Translations under genes and position numbers: made by a program
From: Hirudinaria manillensis
Taxonomy: Eukaryota > Annelida > Clitellata > Hirudinida > Hirudinidae
DNA length: 64,000 bases
Reading direction: 5' to 3'
Assembly (NCBI GenBank): GCA_034509925.1
Contig: CM067534.1
Location: 953,501-1,017,500, forward strand
The notes under the pieces: model-generated
Seen by the model: the letters and a program-made list of their open reading frames with translations, nothing else
Told to the model about the DNA's origin: nothing
The model's database searches: none
Shown here: piece after piece, positions 1 to 10,314 of the stretch
Position numbering within the stretch: the first letter of the stretch is position 1
How the letters are laid out: the number at the start of each line of letters is the position of its first letter

Positions 1-161
1 ATAAAGCAATTTAACTAGGATTTACAGTCATGGCAGTGCTTGCAATTAAGAGAACTATATTCAACTGCTAAAAAGTAGCATTTGCAATCACCCATGTCTG
101 TCTATGAGTTGCATCTTTTGTCAAATATGAGCAACACATAACATCTAGGATTCAATTGCAG

Positions 162-707
162 ACAAGTTTTGAGGGCAGAATCTACCAACTGCGTATCGAA
201 TGCGGAACGGAGTATCCCGAGAAACCGCCGAACGTTTGGTTTTTGTCGAAAATCAACTTAAAGGGAGTTGAGTCAAATGGAAAGGTGAATTAATTTGCAG
301 AATTTGTAAATTTTCCATTGAATTCTGCATTTAGTGTGATATCGTTGATTTAGCCCTTAATGAAGATTGTTTGGATATTGATTACTGAGTCACTGTCATG
401 TCCTGGAATTGATTTAGTTTGCCAATAAGACATTTGTATTTATCAGCAATTTAGATTGGCAGAGTAAAGCTGGCATCCAGTTGCGAATGCAAATGTCAAT
501 TCATTTCTCGTTCGTTCACGCAACCCATTCTTCTCTAGTTCAACGAGTACGTTCGTACAATTGCAGGTCAATCCAAAGGAAGTACAGATGCTCTCCCACT
601 GGATCAGCAGCTACACTCTGTGCAACTTGCTGAGGGAGTTGAGGAGGCTGATGACCTTGAAAGAGAATTGCAAACTGTCGCAGCCCCCGGAGGGCACCAC
701 TTTCTAG
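162..707 (+). CDS. UBE2V: Ubiquitin E2 variant (UBE2V/Mms2-like), 3' part
   Basis: Two exons of a gene that begins left of the window: 162-284 and 567-707 (stop TAG 705-707), with AG acceptors at 160-161 and 565-566 and a GT donor at 285. The first exon reads GRIYQLRIECGTEYPEKPP, the core of the UBC fold of UEV proteins; the second ends in the family tail LRELRRLM...LSQPPEG. Where an active E2 has its catalytic cysteine this protein reads KINLKGVESNGK, with no Cys, as expected for a UEV. Known family role: catalytically inactive partner of Ubc13 (UBE2N), directing Lys63-linked polyubiquitin chains in DNA-damage tolerance and signalling. The Kua gene follows about 11 kb downstream on the same strand. 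Confidence 0.93.
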
Positions 708-2576
708 GAAGCGTTGTCGTCTTTGGTCGTATTCGCAGACTTGTGCTCGCTGCAAGTTTTACTAAAAATTTCTCCCTCGTTTTTAGCAACATCTTTGCAC
801 CAGTCGGTCTGGAAGAGGAGAGCAGGACGGACAGACGGACGAGGGACACTTGTAACACTTGCTTTAGATTTTCTCCCGATTCTTTTCATTTGCTGGATTT
901 GCCAATTTAAGTGAAGCTTTGATAAAAAAATTCTTGAACCTTCGAATGGATTTTCAGTGGATTTCAATGGATAGGAGGGAGAACTCTTTTTCTTGGCAGA
1001 TTCGAGAAGAGAGTCTAAGGCGGTGCTGCGTTAGAACGCTTTGAACTTTTGTGTCTTTGCGGTTTTGCTTGCGCTCATGCGACAGCGACTCCTTGTATTT
1101 GGAATGTTTTCGGTATATGGATGGTCTTACTTAACAAAACCTTTGGATTTGCTTTTTTGTTCCTGCACGTGGCTAGATGGAAAAGTTGTCGTGAGTCACG
1201 TTTTTGATGTTGATGTTTATTGTTGTTTGAGGTTACAGAGGGACTTTGGTGGAGGAATAGGACTGATCACTTGGGAATTGAGGTTTGTGCACGTGGGGAA
1301 GTTGGTTTTGTGGAATTAGAATCGTATAAAAAACGATCTATGAGGTGCATTGGGGCTGGTTATCATCCCGTGCATCAAAAGGATAACTCGTGGGCGGCGC
1401 ACTGTACTCGGCTCAACGTCTTGATATGTTATTAATAAAATTGCTTGAGATGCACAATAATAAGATTACATTAAAAAATTTTTAATAGCTTTGGGTTTGA
1501 GAGTAGCTGCTATCTGAAGAGTTTCGAAGTTATATGGAGGAATGGTTTTGCCATTCATTTTTCCTTGACTTTCGATAAACTTAAGTTTAATTTTTAAAAA
1601 AATAGGGAAAGGATAATGTTTACTGTTTAAACATTTGTAAACAAATTTTGATTTAAATTATTTTGCGTTGAAAAAAGACAACGGTTTTAGAAGTTTGCAA
1701 AACATACGTTTTGAAATCAATCATGAAACTGAGGGATTACTTTGCAAAGAGGCATTCTGTTATTTGCCGATATTTCCTTTCCATTAGGAAAGTTTTTGGC
1801 ATTTTCTTTACCTTGTTTTGACCAGAATGGATTTCATTATTCTCATTAAAGAGGCTAAGAACGAGCCGTTTAAGCATACTCAGGAGCTCAATTCGGGCGA
1901 CATAGCGAGAATATTTGGAGCCAAAATTCGCCTCTGATTCTAGGCTGTCCATCGTGTACTATTAAATTGTGTTAACTTGTTTCCAAAGTAAACACGACAT
2001 TATCATGTAAATAATGTCAAATAAGGTGTAATACAAAAGAAGCTTGATTCTTACATGCCGTAATATAAAAAATAATTGAGATCAAAGCATGTTCTGATAA
2101 AATTTGATTTCGTAAACAGGTGGATTACAGTGCTCATGTCAATCTTCACTTTGTCGCTGATCTATATCGTTATCCTCCAAGACCGCGCAAGTATCATTTA
2201 GAAGCTACAGTTTCATTTATTGAATCTTATTATGATATTTAACAACCGGGTATAGTTGACTATGACGATGATGATAATTACAATAATAACAGTAATGACG
2301 ACAATCATAATAATAATTAATTTCTTAAGTACCCTGGTCGAGAGACGGTATTGTGGAAGGTTTTGTCAAGGGAAGCTTCTTCTAGTAGCAATACATTAAT
2401 ACCCCGGCTTCCTGCTTTCTTTTTTATTGCAAAATTTAATTCCCTCCTCCATGATCGTGTGAAAATCCAACGAAGCTATTCGTGAACAATTAATTTAATA
2501 AAATGTCGCCCATGTCCAACATCCACTATGAAATCTGAGAAGGCAGATGATGTCCGTGATGACCAAAATCAAATTT
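708..2576. other. Intergenic stretch after the UEV gene
   Basis: No gene recognised. An AATAAA at about 1434 could be a distal polyadenylation signal. Positions about 1690-1890 hold a sequence related to 8535-8770 (see the repeat entries). A short segment at about 2113-2190, just after an AG, faintly resembles a segment at 9042-9115 and may be a decayed upstream exon of the FkbM copies. Confidence 0.5.
1690..1890 (+). repeat. Diverged duplicate, copy A, upstream of first FkbM gene
   Basis: About 200 bp aligns by eye with 8570-8770, sharing blocks such as TTTCCTTTCCA.TAGGAAAGTTTT and a region around ATTATT.T.AT.AAAG. In one frame both copies encode LKSIMKL, then a region ending FLS.RKV, but copy A has an in-frame stop. 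Each copy lies about 1-1.4 kb before an FkbM-type gene, so the pair probably marks the duplicated unit. Function unknown. Confidence 0.55.
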
Positions 2577-2828
2577 CCATATAGATCAGCGGTAGGCGTA
2601 TTAATGTACCTAATGACAAGTACACGACCTACCATAGCGTTATGCAGTTAGTATTGTTTCTAGAAACCTAGAAAATCCAACTAGAGATGATGTTGTGGAG
2701 GTTAAGAGAATATTTAGATATCTTCAAGGTACCAGAGATATTGGCATTACTTAGAGCAATTCTAGAACGAACGAAAATACTTTGATATGCTATAGTGATG
2801 CCGATCATGGAGGAGACACTACCACGTG
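2577..2828 (+). pseudogene. Ty1/copia retrotransposon pol fragment (RT end and RNase H)
   Basis: Conceptual translation gives PYRSAVGVLMYLMTSTRPTIA, then after a frameshift LENPTRDDVVEVKRIFRYLQ, then after an in-frame stop ENTLICYSDADHGGD. These match the conserved copia sequence joining reverse transcriptase to RNase H (YRSAVG.LMYL...TRPDIA; ENP...; YLKGT; YSDADWAGD). The frameshift and stops show it is dead. No LTRs are visible around it, so this is a short relic rather than a whole element. Confidence 0.85.
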
Positions 2829-3133
2829 TTTATTTCAACAATTTCAAGAAATCCACATTTTGTTAACTCCTCTTGTTCGCAAAAGTCCGCTTGTGGCTCA
2901 ATCCCCTCCCTCCATGTGCGGACGTCTTTTGTGGACGACTCGTTGCCCCGTGGTATAGATAAAAAATTTTTTTAGGGGCAGCTGTAATTATATTAAATAT
3001 AATATTTAGCATATATTTTCTATCTACTCTCCTGTTCCAAAGCCGAGATCGCCTAATTGCGCTACCACTAAAGGATATAATTTGATTTTAGCAGATCAAA
3101 AAGGTACGCAATCGGGAGGCAAAATCAAACGAA

Positions 3134-3934
3134 ATGTGGAAACAGTATTTAAACCGCTTCAATCTTTTTTCGTCAAAGACGTCAATGACCGATGAGAGGC
3201 TGTTACAATACCTGAGGAAAAAGATTGTAATGGTGAGAAAGGACGGAACTACAGCCAATTTCGCGAAGAGAAAGCATTATTCTGAAGCAGGACAAAGTGA
3301 AATCGTTGATGAATTGTTGGACAATCGGACCAATGGCTATTTCGTTGAAGGTGCATCGTCCGAAGGAACGCTCTTGTCGAACTCGCTGTTCTTCGAAATA
3401 ACGAGAAATTGGACAGGGTTGCTTATCGAACCAAATAAGAACATGTTTCATAACTTGCTCAAGACCAACAGAAGCGCTTACGCCTACAATGGATGTCTGT
3501 CGCCAACGACCTATCCTCAAATCATGAAATTCCAAGATTCACACTTTCTTAGCGGTATGGTTGAATTTTATGAGTCGAGCAGAAAGAAGGCGATGGATCA
3601 AATATCGAAGAGAAATTATGTGGTCGAATGCGTTCCTCTGTATTCTCTTCTTTTAGCCCTAAACGTGACGCACATTGATTACTTTTCTTTAGACACTGAA
3701 GGCTCGGAACTAGACATACTAAAGACCATTCCGTTCGATAAGATTCAGATAGATGTCCTATCAGTGGGGTGGATTATCTGGAAAGGAATAGAGGAAGAAG
3801 AAGCCCAAGTCAAGAAGGAGAAGATAAAACGATTCATGGCAGAAACTGCTCTTTACGAAGAAGCCTTGGAAATAGTGGGTGATGTAATCTTCAGAAGAAA
3901 AGGAATCGCTGAACAAACATTGATCCCGACATGA
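3134..3934 (+). CDS. FkbM/Methyltransf_21-family protein, copy 1
   Basis: 266 codons, uninterrupted. Residues about 70-110 carry the SAM-binding half of an FkbM-type methyltransferase: GYFVEGASSEG, SNSLFFEI, then WTGLLIEPNKNMF with the acidic residue at the end of strand 2. About residues 185-205 carry IDYFSLDTEGSELDILKTIP, the second family motif (DxEGxE). A Lys/Glu-rich segment and a short C-terminal strand follow. No signal peptide or membrane segment is visible, so N-terminal exons may be missing; relatives in invertebrates are often type II membrane or secreted proteins. The substrate cannot be deduced. The paralogue at 9529-10314 is very similar over the whole length. ATG 3134 is the first in-frame Met, but an upstream exon is possible. 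Confidence 0.85.
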   Translation: MWKQYLNRFNLFSSKTSMTDERLLQYLRKKIVMVRKDGTTANFAKRKHYSEAGQSEIVDELLDNRTNGYFVEGASSEGTLLSNSLFFEITRNWTGLLIEPNKNMFHNLLKTNRSAYAYNGCLSPTTYPQIMKFQDSHFLSGMVEFYESSRKKAMDQISKRNYVVECVPLYSLLLALNVTHIDYFSLDTEGSELDILKTIPFDKIQIDVLSVGWIIWKGIEEEEAQVKKEKIKRFMAETALYEEALEIVGDVIFRRKGIAEQTLIPT

Positions 3935-4430
3935 TTTTTTGTGTGCTATCATTTAGAACTTAGAATTAGATTAAATGCTATGTTATCTTTATATATTTAT
4001 CTGCTTCTTGTGAGCTCCTCACGAGAATAAGGTTGTTGTTCTTTTTTTGGTTTAAGTAATTTAAGGCGGTTGCTCCAATAAGCCATACCTGTGAATTCGT
4101 TGAAAAGACAGAAAGAAATGTTTGTCGCTTTATTTTTCAATTTGTCACAATTTTAATAAAACTATCTATTGGTTTCGAAAGATTTCCTTGTTTGTTGAAG
4201 ACTTTTATTCTCTCATTATGACATTAGTACTCAGGACTCGCATTTTTCTACTCTTATGCACCTTTCAAGCTGATCCAAGTTTTCATATACACCGTAATAA
4301 TAACGTTTTATTCAGCCCTGAACAATCCGTAAGATCACATTAACCATATACCTCATCTAATATTTTAGGTCCTCCATTGGGTCAGGGATCACCCTAGGAC
4401 CATCGCAATAATAAAATTATTAATAAATAA
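3935..4430. other. AT-rich spacer between FkbM copy 1 and the retroelement
   Basis: Contains only short AT-rich sequence. The part at 4400-4445, rich in TAATAA/TTATTA, is where the 3' end of the minus-strand R2-like element should lie. Confidence 0.4.
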
Positions 4431-4484
4431 TGATTTAATAAAATTGTCCGAGAAAAAAAGAAATTCTAAGAGTTAGAAAATGAG

Positions 4485-4975
4485 CTATTGTCTTTTAGCC
4501 CGTTTGCGGTTCCATCCTCGTTTCCTCCATGTGCTGGACTTCCATATCTTCCAGATCCGATATGACTCCGACATTGTCTTGATTGACAACCACATGAGAA
4601 GTCGCCTTGAGACACCATGCTGTCTCCAAATCTTCCACGATTCCGCCGAGATGGCTCCTCTCCAGTTCGGCACGAAAGCTGTGATCAGTCCCTCCTGTTC
4701 TCCAGTGCCGCCAGATGGATTGTTTTGCTTCATCCACTGGTTGATGTCTGGCGTGTTATACTTGTCGACTTTGAACCTATGGAAGTAGTTCAGGTCGAAC
4801 GTGTCAGCAATCACCGCCGCATCGCAAACCATATATCGCGACCCGTGCCACGCACAGAGGTCGGGAATTCTTGTCCCATTCCGCGTTGGAATTCGTGGCT
4901 CTAACTTCACGATGTAGCCTCTTCTTTCGAGGTGGGCTGCCAGCATACGGACGAGGGCATCGTGTCTGAGGTGAC
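4485..4975 (-). pseudogene. R2-like element: restriction-like endonuclease part
   Basis: In the frame shifted relative to the RT, from about 4975 downward: RHLRHDALVRMLAAHL, then YIVKLEPRIPTRNGTRIPDL and YMVCDAAVIAD, the PD-(D/E)XK nuclease core of R2/R4-type elements (R.P...G.R.PDL....V.D). The stop is at about 4485. The frameshift lies inside the conserved CHRT...RHD segment, so the reading frame was once continuous with the RT. The 3' UTR after the stop is short, about 50 bp. Confidence 0.85.
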
Positions 4976-6861
4976 GTTCTATGACAGTTTTGAATGATGT
5001 GGCCCAGTGATTCTGTCACACCGCAACCGGCATCGCAGGATGTGTCGGCAACTGGGCATCTCCTTGCCGAACGCAGCTTGTTCTGTAAGACGCCGGCGCG
5101 GACCTTCACACATTGCAGAAATTGTTTATTTTGCATTCTGTTGACACCATCGACCAGCCACTCGCTAGGTACCACACCGTCGACAAAGGACCTCAATCCG
5201 TAACCATCCACCGTTTTGTACAACTGTTCGGCAGTTGCCAGGCGCCGTGATTTCGACGATTCCGTTCCAGTGTCCTTCAACTGCGGCCGTCCAAATCTTC
5301 TGACTTCTCCCATAACTGCTGTGTTTTGGCGCAGCACGTCCATGATGAAGCCGTCGTTATTCAGCTTGGCCTGCTGTAAGACTTTTGTCAGTCTTCGGAT
5401 TCTTATCTCGGGTATCCAGCGTCGTAGCTGGAGAACCCCCAGTCCACCGAACCTGACAGGGGCGTGCAGATACGCATTTGTTGTGTCTTTCGGCAATCGT
5501 AGCCAACCCCGCACCGACTTTCTGATTGCGATGTCGGCCGCGTTGAGGGCTCTGAGGGAAACTTTCTCGAATGTTAGGTGATGTACCAAACTTGGTAACA
5601 AGTGGGTTTTTAGGATGTAGAGCCTTTGGCAGTGAGTAAGCGGAGCACGTGATATTGAGTGGAGGCCCTTCTGAATCCTGTCCCCGAGTGTTGTGTATTT
5701 CATCTTTGGTCCTATCTGCACTCCGAGATACTTGTACGCTCCTGCTATGCTGAGAGCCTTGACTTCTTTCTCTTGCAATTTTAGGTATGGCGAGGGGTTC
5801 ACCACCCACAGTTTCTTCCTACTGACCACTTCTGTTCTCATCGATGCGCATTTGTCTGGATTTATGACCAGACCAACCTTTGCCAATTCCGATTCCAGCT
5901 GGCCCGTCATGGCCTCCATTCCAACGTCTGTCGACGACATCAAAACGAGATCATCCGCAAAGGCTATGTAATTACACGTCTCTTTCGACTCGTTACCCGC
6001 GGAGATTCCAATCGAACTGTCAATGGCGCTCATGCACATGTCAACTACCGCGTTGAAGAGCATTGGAGACATTGGGTCTCCCTGTCTCACTCCTCTACGA
6101 ACAGAAATGGCCTCGCTGAGTTTTCCTCCCATTCTCATGTACACTTTGCTGTCGCTGTACAGATTAATGAGGTAAGTGATCAGCGTTGTCGGTGTGCCGA
6201 GACGACGGGCAGCTCTGATTATGGATTGATGACTCACAGAATCAAACGCCTTTGCCACGTCGATGAAAGTCAAGTTCAGCTTTTTCCTTTCTAGTCTCTT
6301 TTTCTCGATGAGTGCCTTGATGAGCCAAAGGTTGTCTCCGAGACCGTCGCCGTGCCTGAAGGCTTTTTGTCGTGCCGACAAAGGCCAGAAGAGCAGCATT
6401 CTCCGATTTAGAATCCGATGGAAGAGTCGGCTCATAATCGGTCCAACTGTTATCGGCCTGAACTCGCTCGGAGAGCGCACCTCCTTGGCCTTCGGGATGC
6501 AGCTAACGACTCCTTCCTTGAATGGTGAGGGAGGCAGACCAGAAAAAAGCCACAGGGTCATGTGCACGGCAAGATCGATGAATTTGATCCCGTCGAGATT
6601 TTTCTTTCGCATTCCGTCCAAACCTGGAGCGGAATCTTTCAGACCTTTCACAGCAGTTTTCACTTCGGCGCATGTTATTGGGACGTCCAGGTCGTGACAG
6701 AATCCCGTAGTCGGTGTTACCGGGCGGTCGTCCGTGACTGATTCGCTGGAAAACACCTGCCTCCAATATTCGAGCAGCTTCTCTTGGGGAAACGGTTTTT
6801 GTTTTTCGCCGTAATCCTCATTGAGCACTGATTGCGCACCTTTCACCTTGTTTTTCTTCAT
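4804..6861 (-). pseudogene. R2-like element: reverse transcriptase part
   Basis: 685 codons in one frame. RT motifs in order: SAPGLDGMRKKNL, FRPITVGPIMSRLFHRILNRR, LTFIDVAKAFDSVSHQ (motif A aspartate), RRGVRQGDPMSPMLFNAVVD (motif B), YIAFADDLVLMS (catalytic FADD), then thumb region ATAEQLYKTVDGYGLRSF. The CCHC knuckle is CDAGCGVTESLGHIIQNC. After HIIQNCHRT the frame becomes nonsense; the proper continuation is in another frame. Role: target-primed reverse transcription. The catalytic residues are intact. Confidence 0.93.
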
Positions 6862-7981
6862 GAGAGTCTGAAGATTTCTCCTTTGATCCCGTCTTTTTCA
6901 ATCTCCTCTCTCTTCTGGACTGCTTCGTTCTGGTCACGACGAATTCCCTGTTAGCCATCCGCTTTTCTACCCCCTCTCCCTCGGCAGCGTTTGGTTTTTT
7001 CGCTCGGCTAGGCCTTCTCCTCCTGTGACGTCGGGTGGGTGGATTTTTCTTTGTTCTGTTTAAATTGAACTTGCTCTCCATCCAAGTCGCGTACTCTTCA
7101 TCTATTAAGTCTTGCTTTATTTTTGGATCTATTGTGCAGTTCAACAAGTCTGAAAATTTTTCCATTGGTAGGTTTATGAACTGATAATTTCCGATTACAA
7201 ATTGTTTCAAATGATTTTCATTGTCGACATTCTCAGTTTCAGGAGCGCTGATGACGCATCTGGCCAGTGTTCTTGTCTGGGTATTGGATTCTGTGGTCAT
7301 TTTTATTATGAAATCATTGTAGAAGGTTCTATATTGCGGTTTGTTTCTATTTTTCCTGATCGTTTCCACTGGGATGTTTGGCAGAATTCGATTCAATGCA
7401 AAGTTTATTCTCTTTTTTTCCTGAGAGTTTAGTTTCCACTCAGCCTCTGCTATCTGCCTCCAAATTGCATAGCCTTCTGGTGGAGGATTTACCACAACTC
7501 GATCTTCACTTGAGAGGATCTTCGAGGTTTTTTTGTGTTCGTTCCCAGAGATTCCAACAGCACCACTCTCCTCTTCTCCACGTCTTATTCTCAGAATCCT
7601 TTTGTATTCCTCCTGCCTTCTATGACATTTTATGGCCTCCAAAGATCGATGCTGAAACCTTTTATGTGCCTCCACATTGATATTTCTACAGCCATTCTTG
7701 ACCAACTCTATCTCTGTTTCGGCCAGCCCGTTTGATTCCTCCGCTGACCACAGACATTTCGAATAGCTTTTTCCAGCTCTCTCTTTGTGGTACTCGACGG
7801 GATGCTTTTGATTTTGATGAAGTTTCAGTCCCTTGGAAGTCCCAAACGAGGTTGAACAGTACTCACATTTAGCTAACAGGTTCTTGTCAACTTGTATTTC
7901 TGAAGCCATTTCTGAGTTATCTTTGGCTTCCTTTTGTTCGACAAGTGCTGTCGACCGCAAACGGTAAGGCAGAATTGACAT
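6818..7981 (-). pseudogene. R2-like element: N-terminal DNA-binding part
   Basis: 387 codons from ATG 7981. A C2H2 finger (CEYC, then HQNQKH) lies at about residues 40-61. A Myb-like motif follows: a tryptophan in CLWSAEE, then FQHRSLEAIKCHRRQEEYK, matching the R2/NeSL Myb signature (RTLEAIKGKRR...YK). These domains recognise the target DNA. A long basic linker leads toward the reverse transcriptase, but the frame ends just past 6861, where the RT frame begins. Either the element had two overlapping frames or, more likely for an R2 relative, a frameshift separated the domains. Confidence 0.8.
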
Positions 7982-8074
7982 TGTTGAAGTAAACTAAGTA
8001 GAAGACAAGAATCCCGAGACAGATATCAGGGGACTATACAAAACGACGAAACGCTTAAGTCCTTTGTCTTCAAA

Positions 8075-8143
<69 letters not shown>
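8075..8143. repeat. (ACT)n(AAT)n microsatellite flanking the R2-like element
   Basis: About 13 ACT units (8075-8113) followed by about 10 AAT units (8112-8143). Directly adjoins the presumed 5' end of the retrotransposon. Confidence 0.95.
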
Positions 8144-8534
8144 TCAGTTCATTAAAGTTGCATATGTCCGGTAGACTTCAAGGCCACTGAGGGATGAGTG
8201 TAAAGGTTAAATTGTTAGCGTTACTATTAGAATTCGCCTTAAAAATTACAAAAATAAAATTCCCGTTGACTTCCAAAGTAAAACACTGCCAAAGTAATAT
8301 CGGTGGTTTATACAAAATTCGTTGCTCGGGCCAACAAACCACAGCCTTTTAAGAGAAAGTTATCTTTTTCTTATTTTCCATCTTTTGATAGATCCAAAAT
8401 TACTTAATGCATTATATCACATAGTATTATTCGTTTACATTTTATATTTATTCGAATTAATATTTTATGAAATAAATGGCTACTTTTAATACGCATATTT
8501 GAGAACGCGTTGGCATATGTTGACAACGACGCAA

Positions 8535-8771
8535 AGTTTTAAACGGCTTCAGAAGTGCGGTTGGGATGTTTTGTTTCTGAAATCTATCATGAAGTTGTGG
8601 GATTTTCGAGCGATAAGGAGTTTTGACTATTTAAGGCATTTCCTTTCCACGAGGAAAGTTTTGAACGATTTTCTTTTGTCTGCTAATCACTGCTATAGTT
8701 TGATTATTTTGATGAAAGCTGATTGCAGGAAACTGTTTAAGACTGCTCATGAACGTAAAATATCGCACTGA
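8535..8771 (+). repeat. Diverged duplicate, copy B, upstream of second FkbM gene
   Basis: Partner of 1690-1890. An open frame of 90 codons runs from 8499 to 8771 and includes LKSIMKLWDFRAI and HFLSTRKV, residues shared with copy A. Whether it was ever a protein is unclear. Its start, CGCAAAGTTTTAAACGGCTT, weakly resembles CAAAGTTTCAAGCGATT at about 19788. Confidence 0.5.
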
Positions 8772-9009
8772 AAATGTTTTCTGATGATAAAGTTGTGTAG
8801 CCTTAATACTTTCATTATTCGATCTGCTCTAAAAAAAAAAGAGCAATGAATACTCTAGAATAATAGTTCGGTAAAACAGTGATCTACTAAACAAGATGCA
8901 AGCTGGAGATAATACCTTACCTAGCGTATCAGACCAGTAAAACTAAGCAATTAAATTGTGAAAAATTGTCCTATTCAAAATAAGTGCCTAGAAATATCAT
9001 TGAAGACCC

Positions 9010-9252
9010 ATGAATGAACTGATATATTTGATTTCAAAACAGATGGCCACTTATCATCATGTCAGTCCCTGCTTTGATCCTGCTCAACATTATTTTCCGA
9101 CAACCCTTGGTAAGTTTAATCAAGAATCTAACCCGTTCAATATCGACTTATTAGGAAGTATCTTGTTATTTAATGACCGACGTATAAATATTAATGATGA
9201 TGCTTATATACCAGTAATCAATGACAATAATAATAATAATAATGCGGGTTAG
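9010..9252 (+). other. Possible decayed upstream exon before FkbM copy 2
   Basis: An open stretch of 80 codons. The part at 9042-9115, after an AG, shows weak resemblance to 2113-2190 in front of copy 1 (CATGTCA.T....CTTTG..). The C-terminal codons are simply an AAT microsatellite (9226-9242). Not a confident gene. Confidence 0.2.
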
Positions 9253-9528
9253 GGCTAAGGTTATAGTAGCCACTTTTGATAATAAATATATAGTTGATTT
9301 GTTAGGCATTCTAGTCACGATCGGAAGAATGTTATCAATACGGGCCATTTTCAAAAACAACATTATTACGTTGTCAATCTCCTAGGCTCCGCAATACTTC
9401 GAATTCCACTTCTGAAAGCAAATCGCTCTAATGACTTAATATCACTTGTGAATTTCTATGAAGGACACCCCCTTTTTACAGAAAATATCTTAAATGCAAT
9501 CTTAATCTTAAATTATTAATTTTAGATT

Positions 9529-10314
9529 ATGAAAGTTTCGAATCTGAATTCAAACTATTCCGCCCTTTTTTCGTCGAACACTGCAATGACCGATGAGAAC
9601 CTATTAGAATACCTGAGGAAAGAGATTGTAGTAGTGAAAAAGAACGGAACTACAGCCAATTTCGCGAAGGGAAAGCATTATTCTGAAGCGGGTCAAAGTG
9701 AAATGGTTGATGAATTGTTGGACAATCGGACCAATGGCTATTTCGTTGAAAGTGGAGAGGCCATAGGAATGTCTACTTCGAACTCGTTGTTCTTCGAAGT
9801 AACAAGAAACTGGACAGGGCTGCTCATCGAGCCAAATAAGAACCTGTTTCAGAACTTGCTCAAGACCAACAGAAGCGCTTACGCCTACAATGGATGTCTG
9901 TCGCCAACTACCTATCCACAAATCGTGAAATTTCTGGATTCCCATTATCTTAGCGGTATTGCTGAATTTTACAAGTCGGGCAGAAAGGCGAGATATCAAA
10001 TATCCATGGTCGAATGTGTTCCTCTATATTCTCTACTTTTAGCCCTAAATGTGACGCACATTGATTACTTTTCATTAGACAATGAAGGCTCGGAAGCACT
10101 GAGTATACTACAGACAATTCCGTTCGATAGGATCCAAATTGATGTCCTATCAGTTGAGTGGATTATCTGGAAGGGAAAAGAAGAAGATGCACAGGCCAAG
10201 AAGGAGAAGATAAAACGATTCATGGCAGAAACTTTACTCTACGAAAAAGCTCTGGAAATGAAGACTGATGTACTATTCAGAAGAAAAGGAATCGTTAAAC
10301 ATACAGTGACATAA
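9529..10314 (+). CDS. FkbM/Methyltransf_21-family protein, copy 2
   Basis: 261 codons, collinear with copy 1 and sharing long identical stretches (e.g. KHYSEAGQSE, LLKTNRSAYAYNGCLSPTTY). SAM-site region: GYFVESGEAIG and SNSLFFEVTRNWTGLLIEP; second motif HIDYFSLDNEGSEALSI. It differs from copy 1 in the glycine loop (SGEAIGM versus GASSEGT) and reads LDNEG instead of LDTEG, so activity or substrate may differ. The ATG at 9529 directly follows TTTTAG, so an acceptor there and an upstream coding exon (for example near 9042) are possible. The two genes flank the R2-like element and appear to have duplicated with about 1-1.4 kb of upstream DNA. Confidence 0.85.
   Translation: MKVSNLNSNYSALFSSNTAMTDENLLEYLRKEIVVVKKNGTTANFAKGKHYSEAGQSEMVDELLDNRTNGYFVESGEAIGMSTSNSLFFEVTRNWTGLLIEPNKNLFQNLLKTNRSAYAYNGCLSPTTYPQIVKFLDSHYLSGIAEFYKSGRKARYQISMVECVPLYSLLLALNVTHIDYFSLDNEGSEALSILQTIPFDRIQIDVLSVEWIIWKGKEEDAQAKKEKIKRFMAETLLYEKALEMKTDVLFRRKGIVKHTVT

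Larger units (their letters stand above)
4435..8074 (-). mobile_element. R2-like non-LTR retrotransposon, frameshifted
   Basis: About 3.6 kb on the minus strand with the full R2-type protein order: C2H2 finger and Myb-like domain, reverse transcriptase, CCHC knuckle, restriction-like endonuclease. At least two frameshifts break the coding sequence. The 5' side abuts an (ACT)n(AAT)n tract at 8075-8143; the 3' side runs into TAATAA-rich sequence near 4400-4445. The boundaries are inferred from where coding ends and simple sequence begins; I found no clear target-site duplication. Classical R2 sits in 28S rDNA, which is absent here. Insertion at trinucleotide repeats is known for Dong (R4 clade) elements. 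Nearly full length, so relatively young. Confidence 0.85.

Noticed and set aside
1041-1435. Open frames after the UEV stop codon
   Set aside because: No family resemblance; consistent with 3' UTR or intergenic sequence.
4480-7735. Many plus-strand frames of 65-145 codons
   Set aside because: Antisense shadows of the R2-like retrotransposon.
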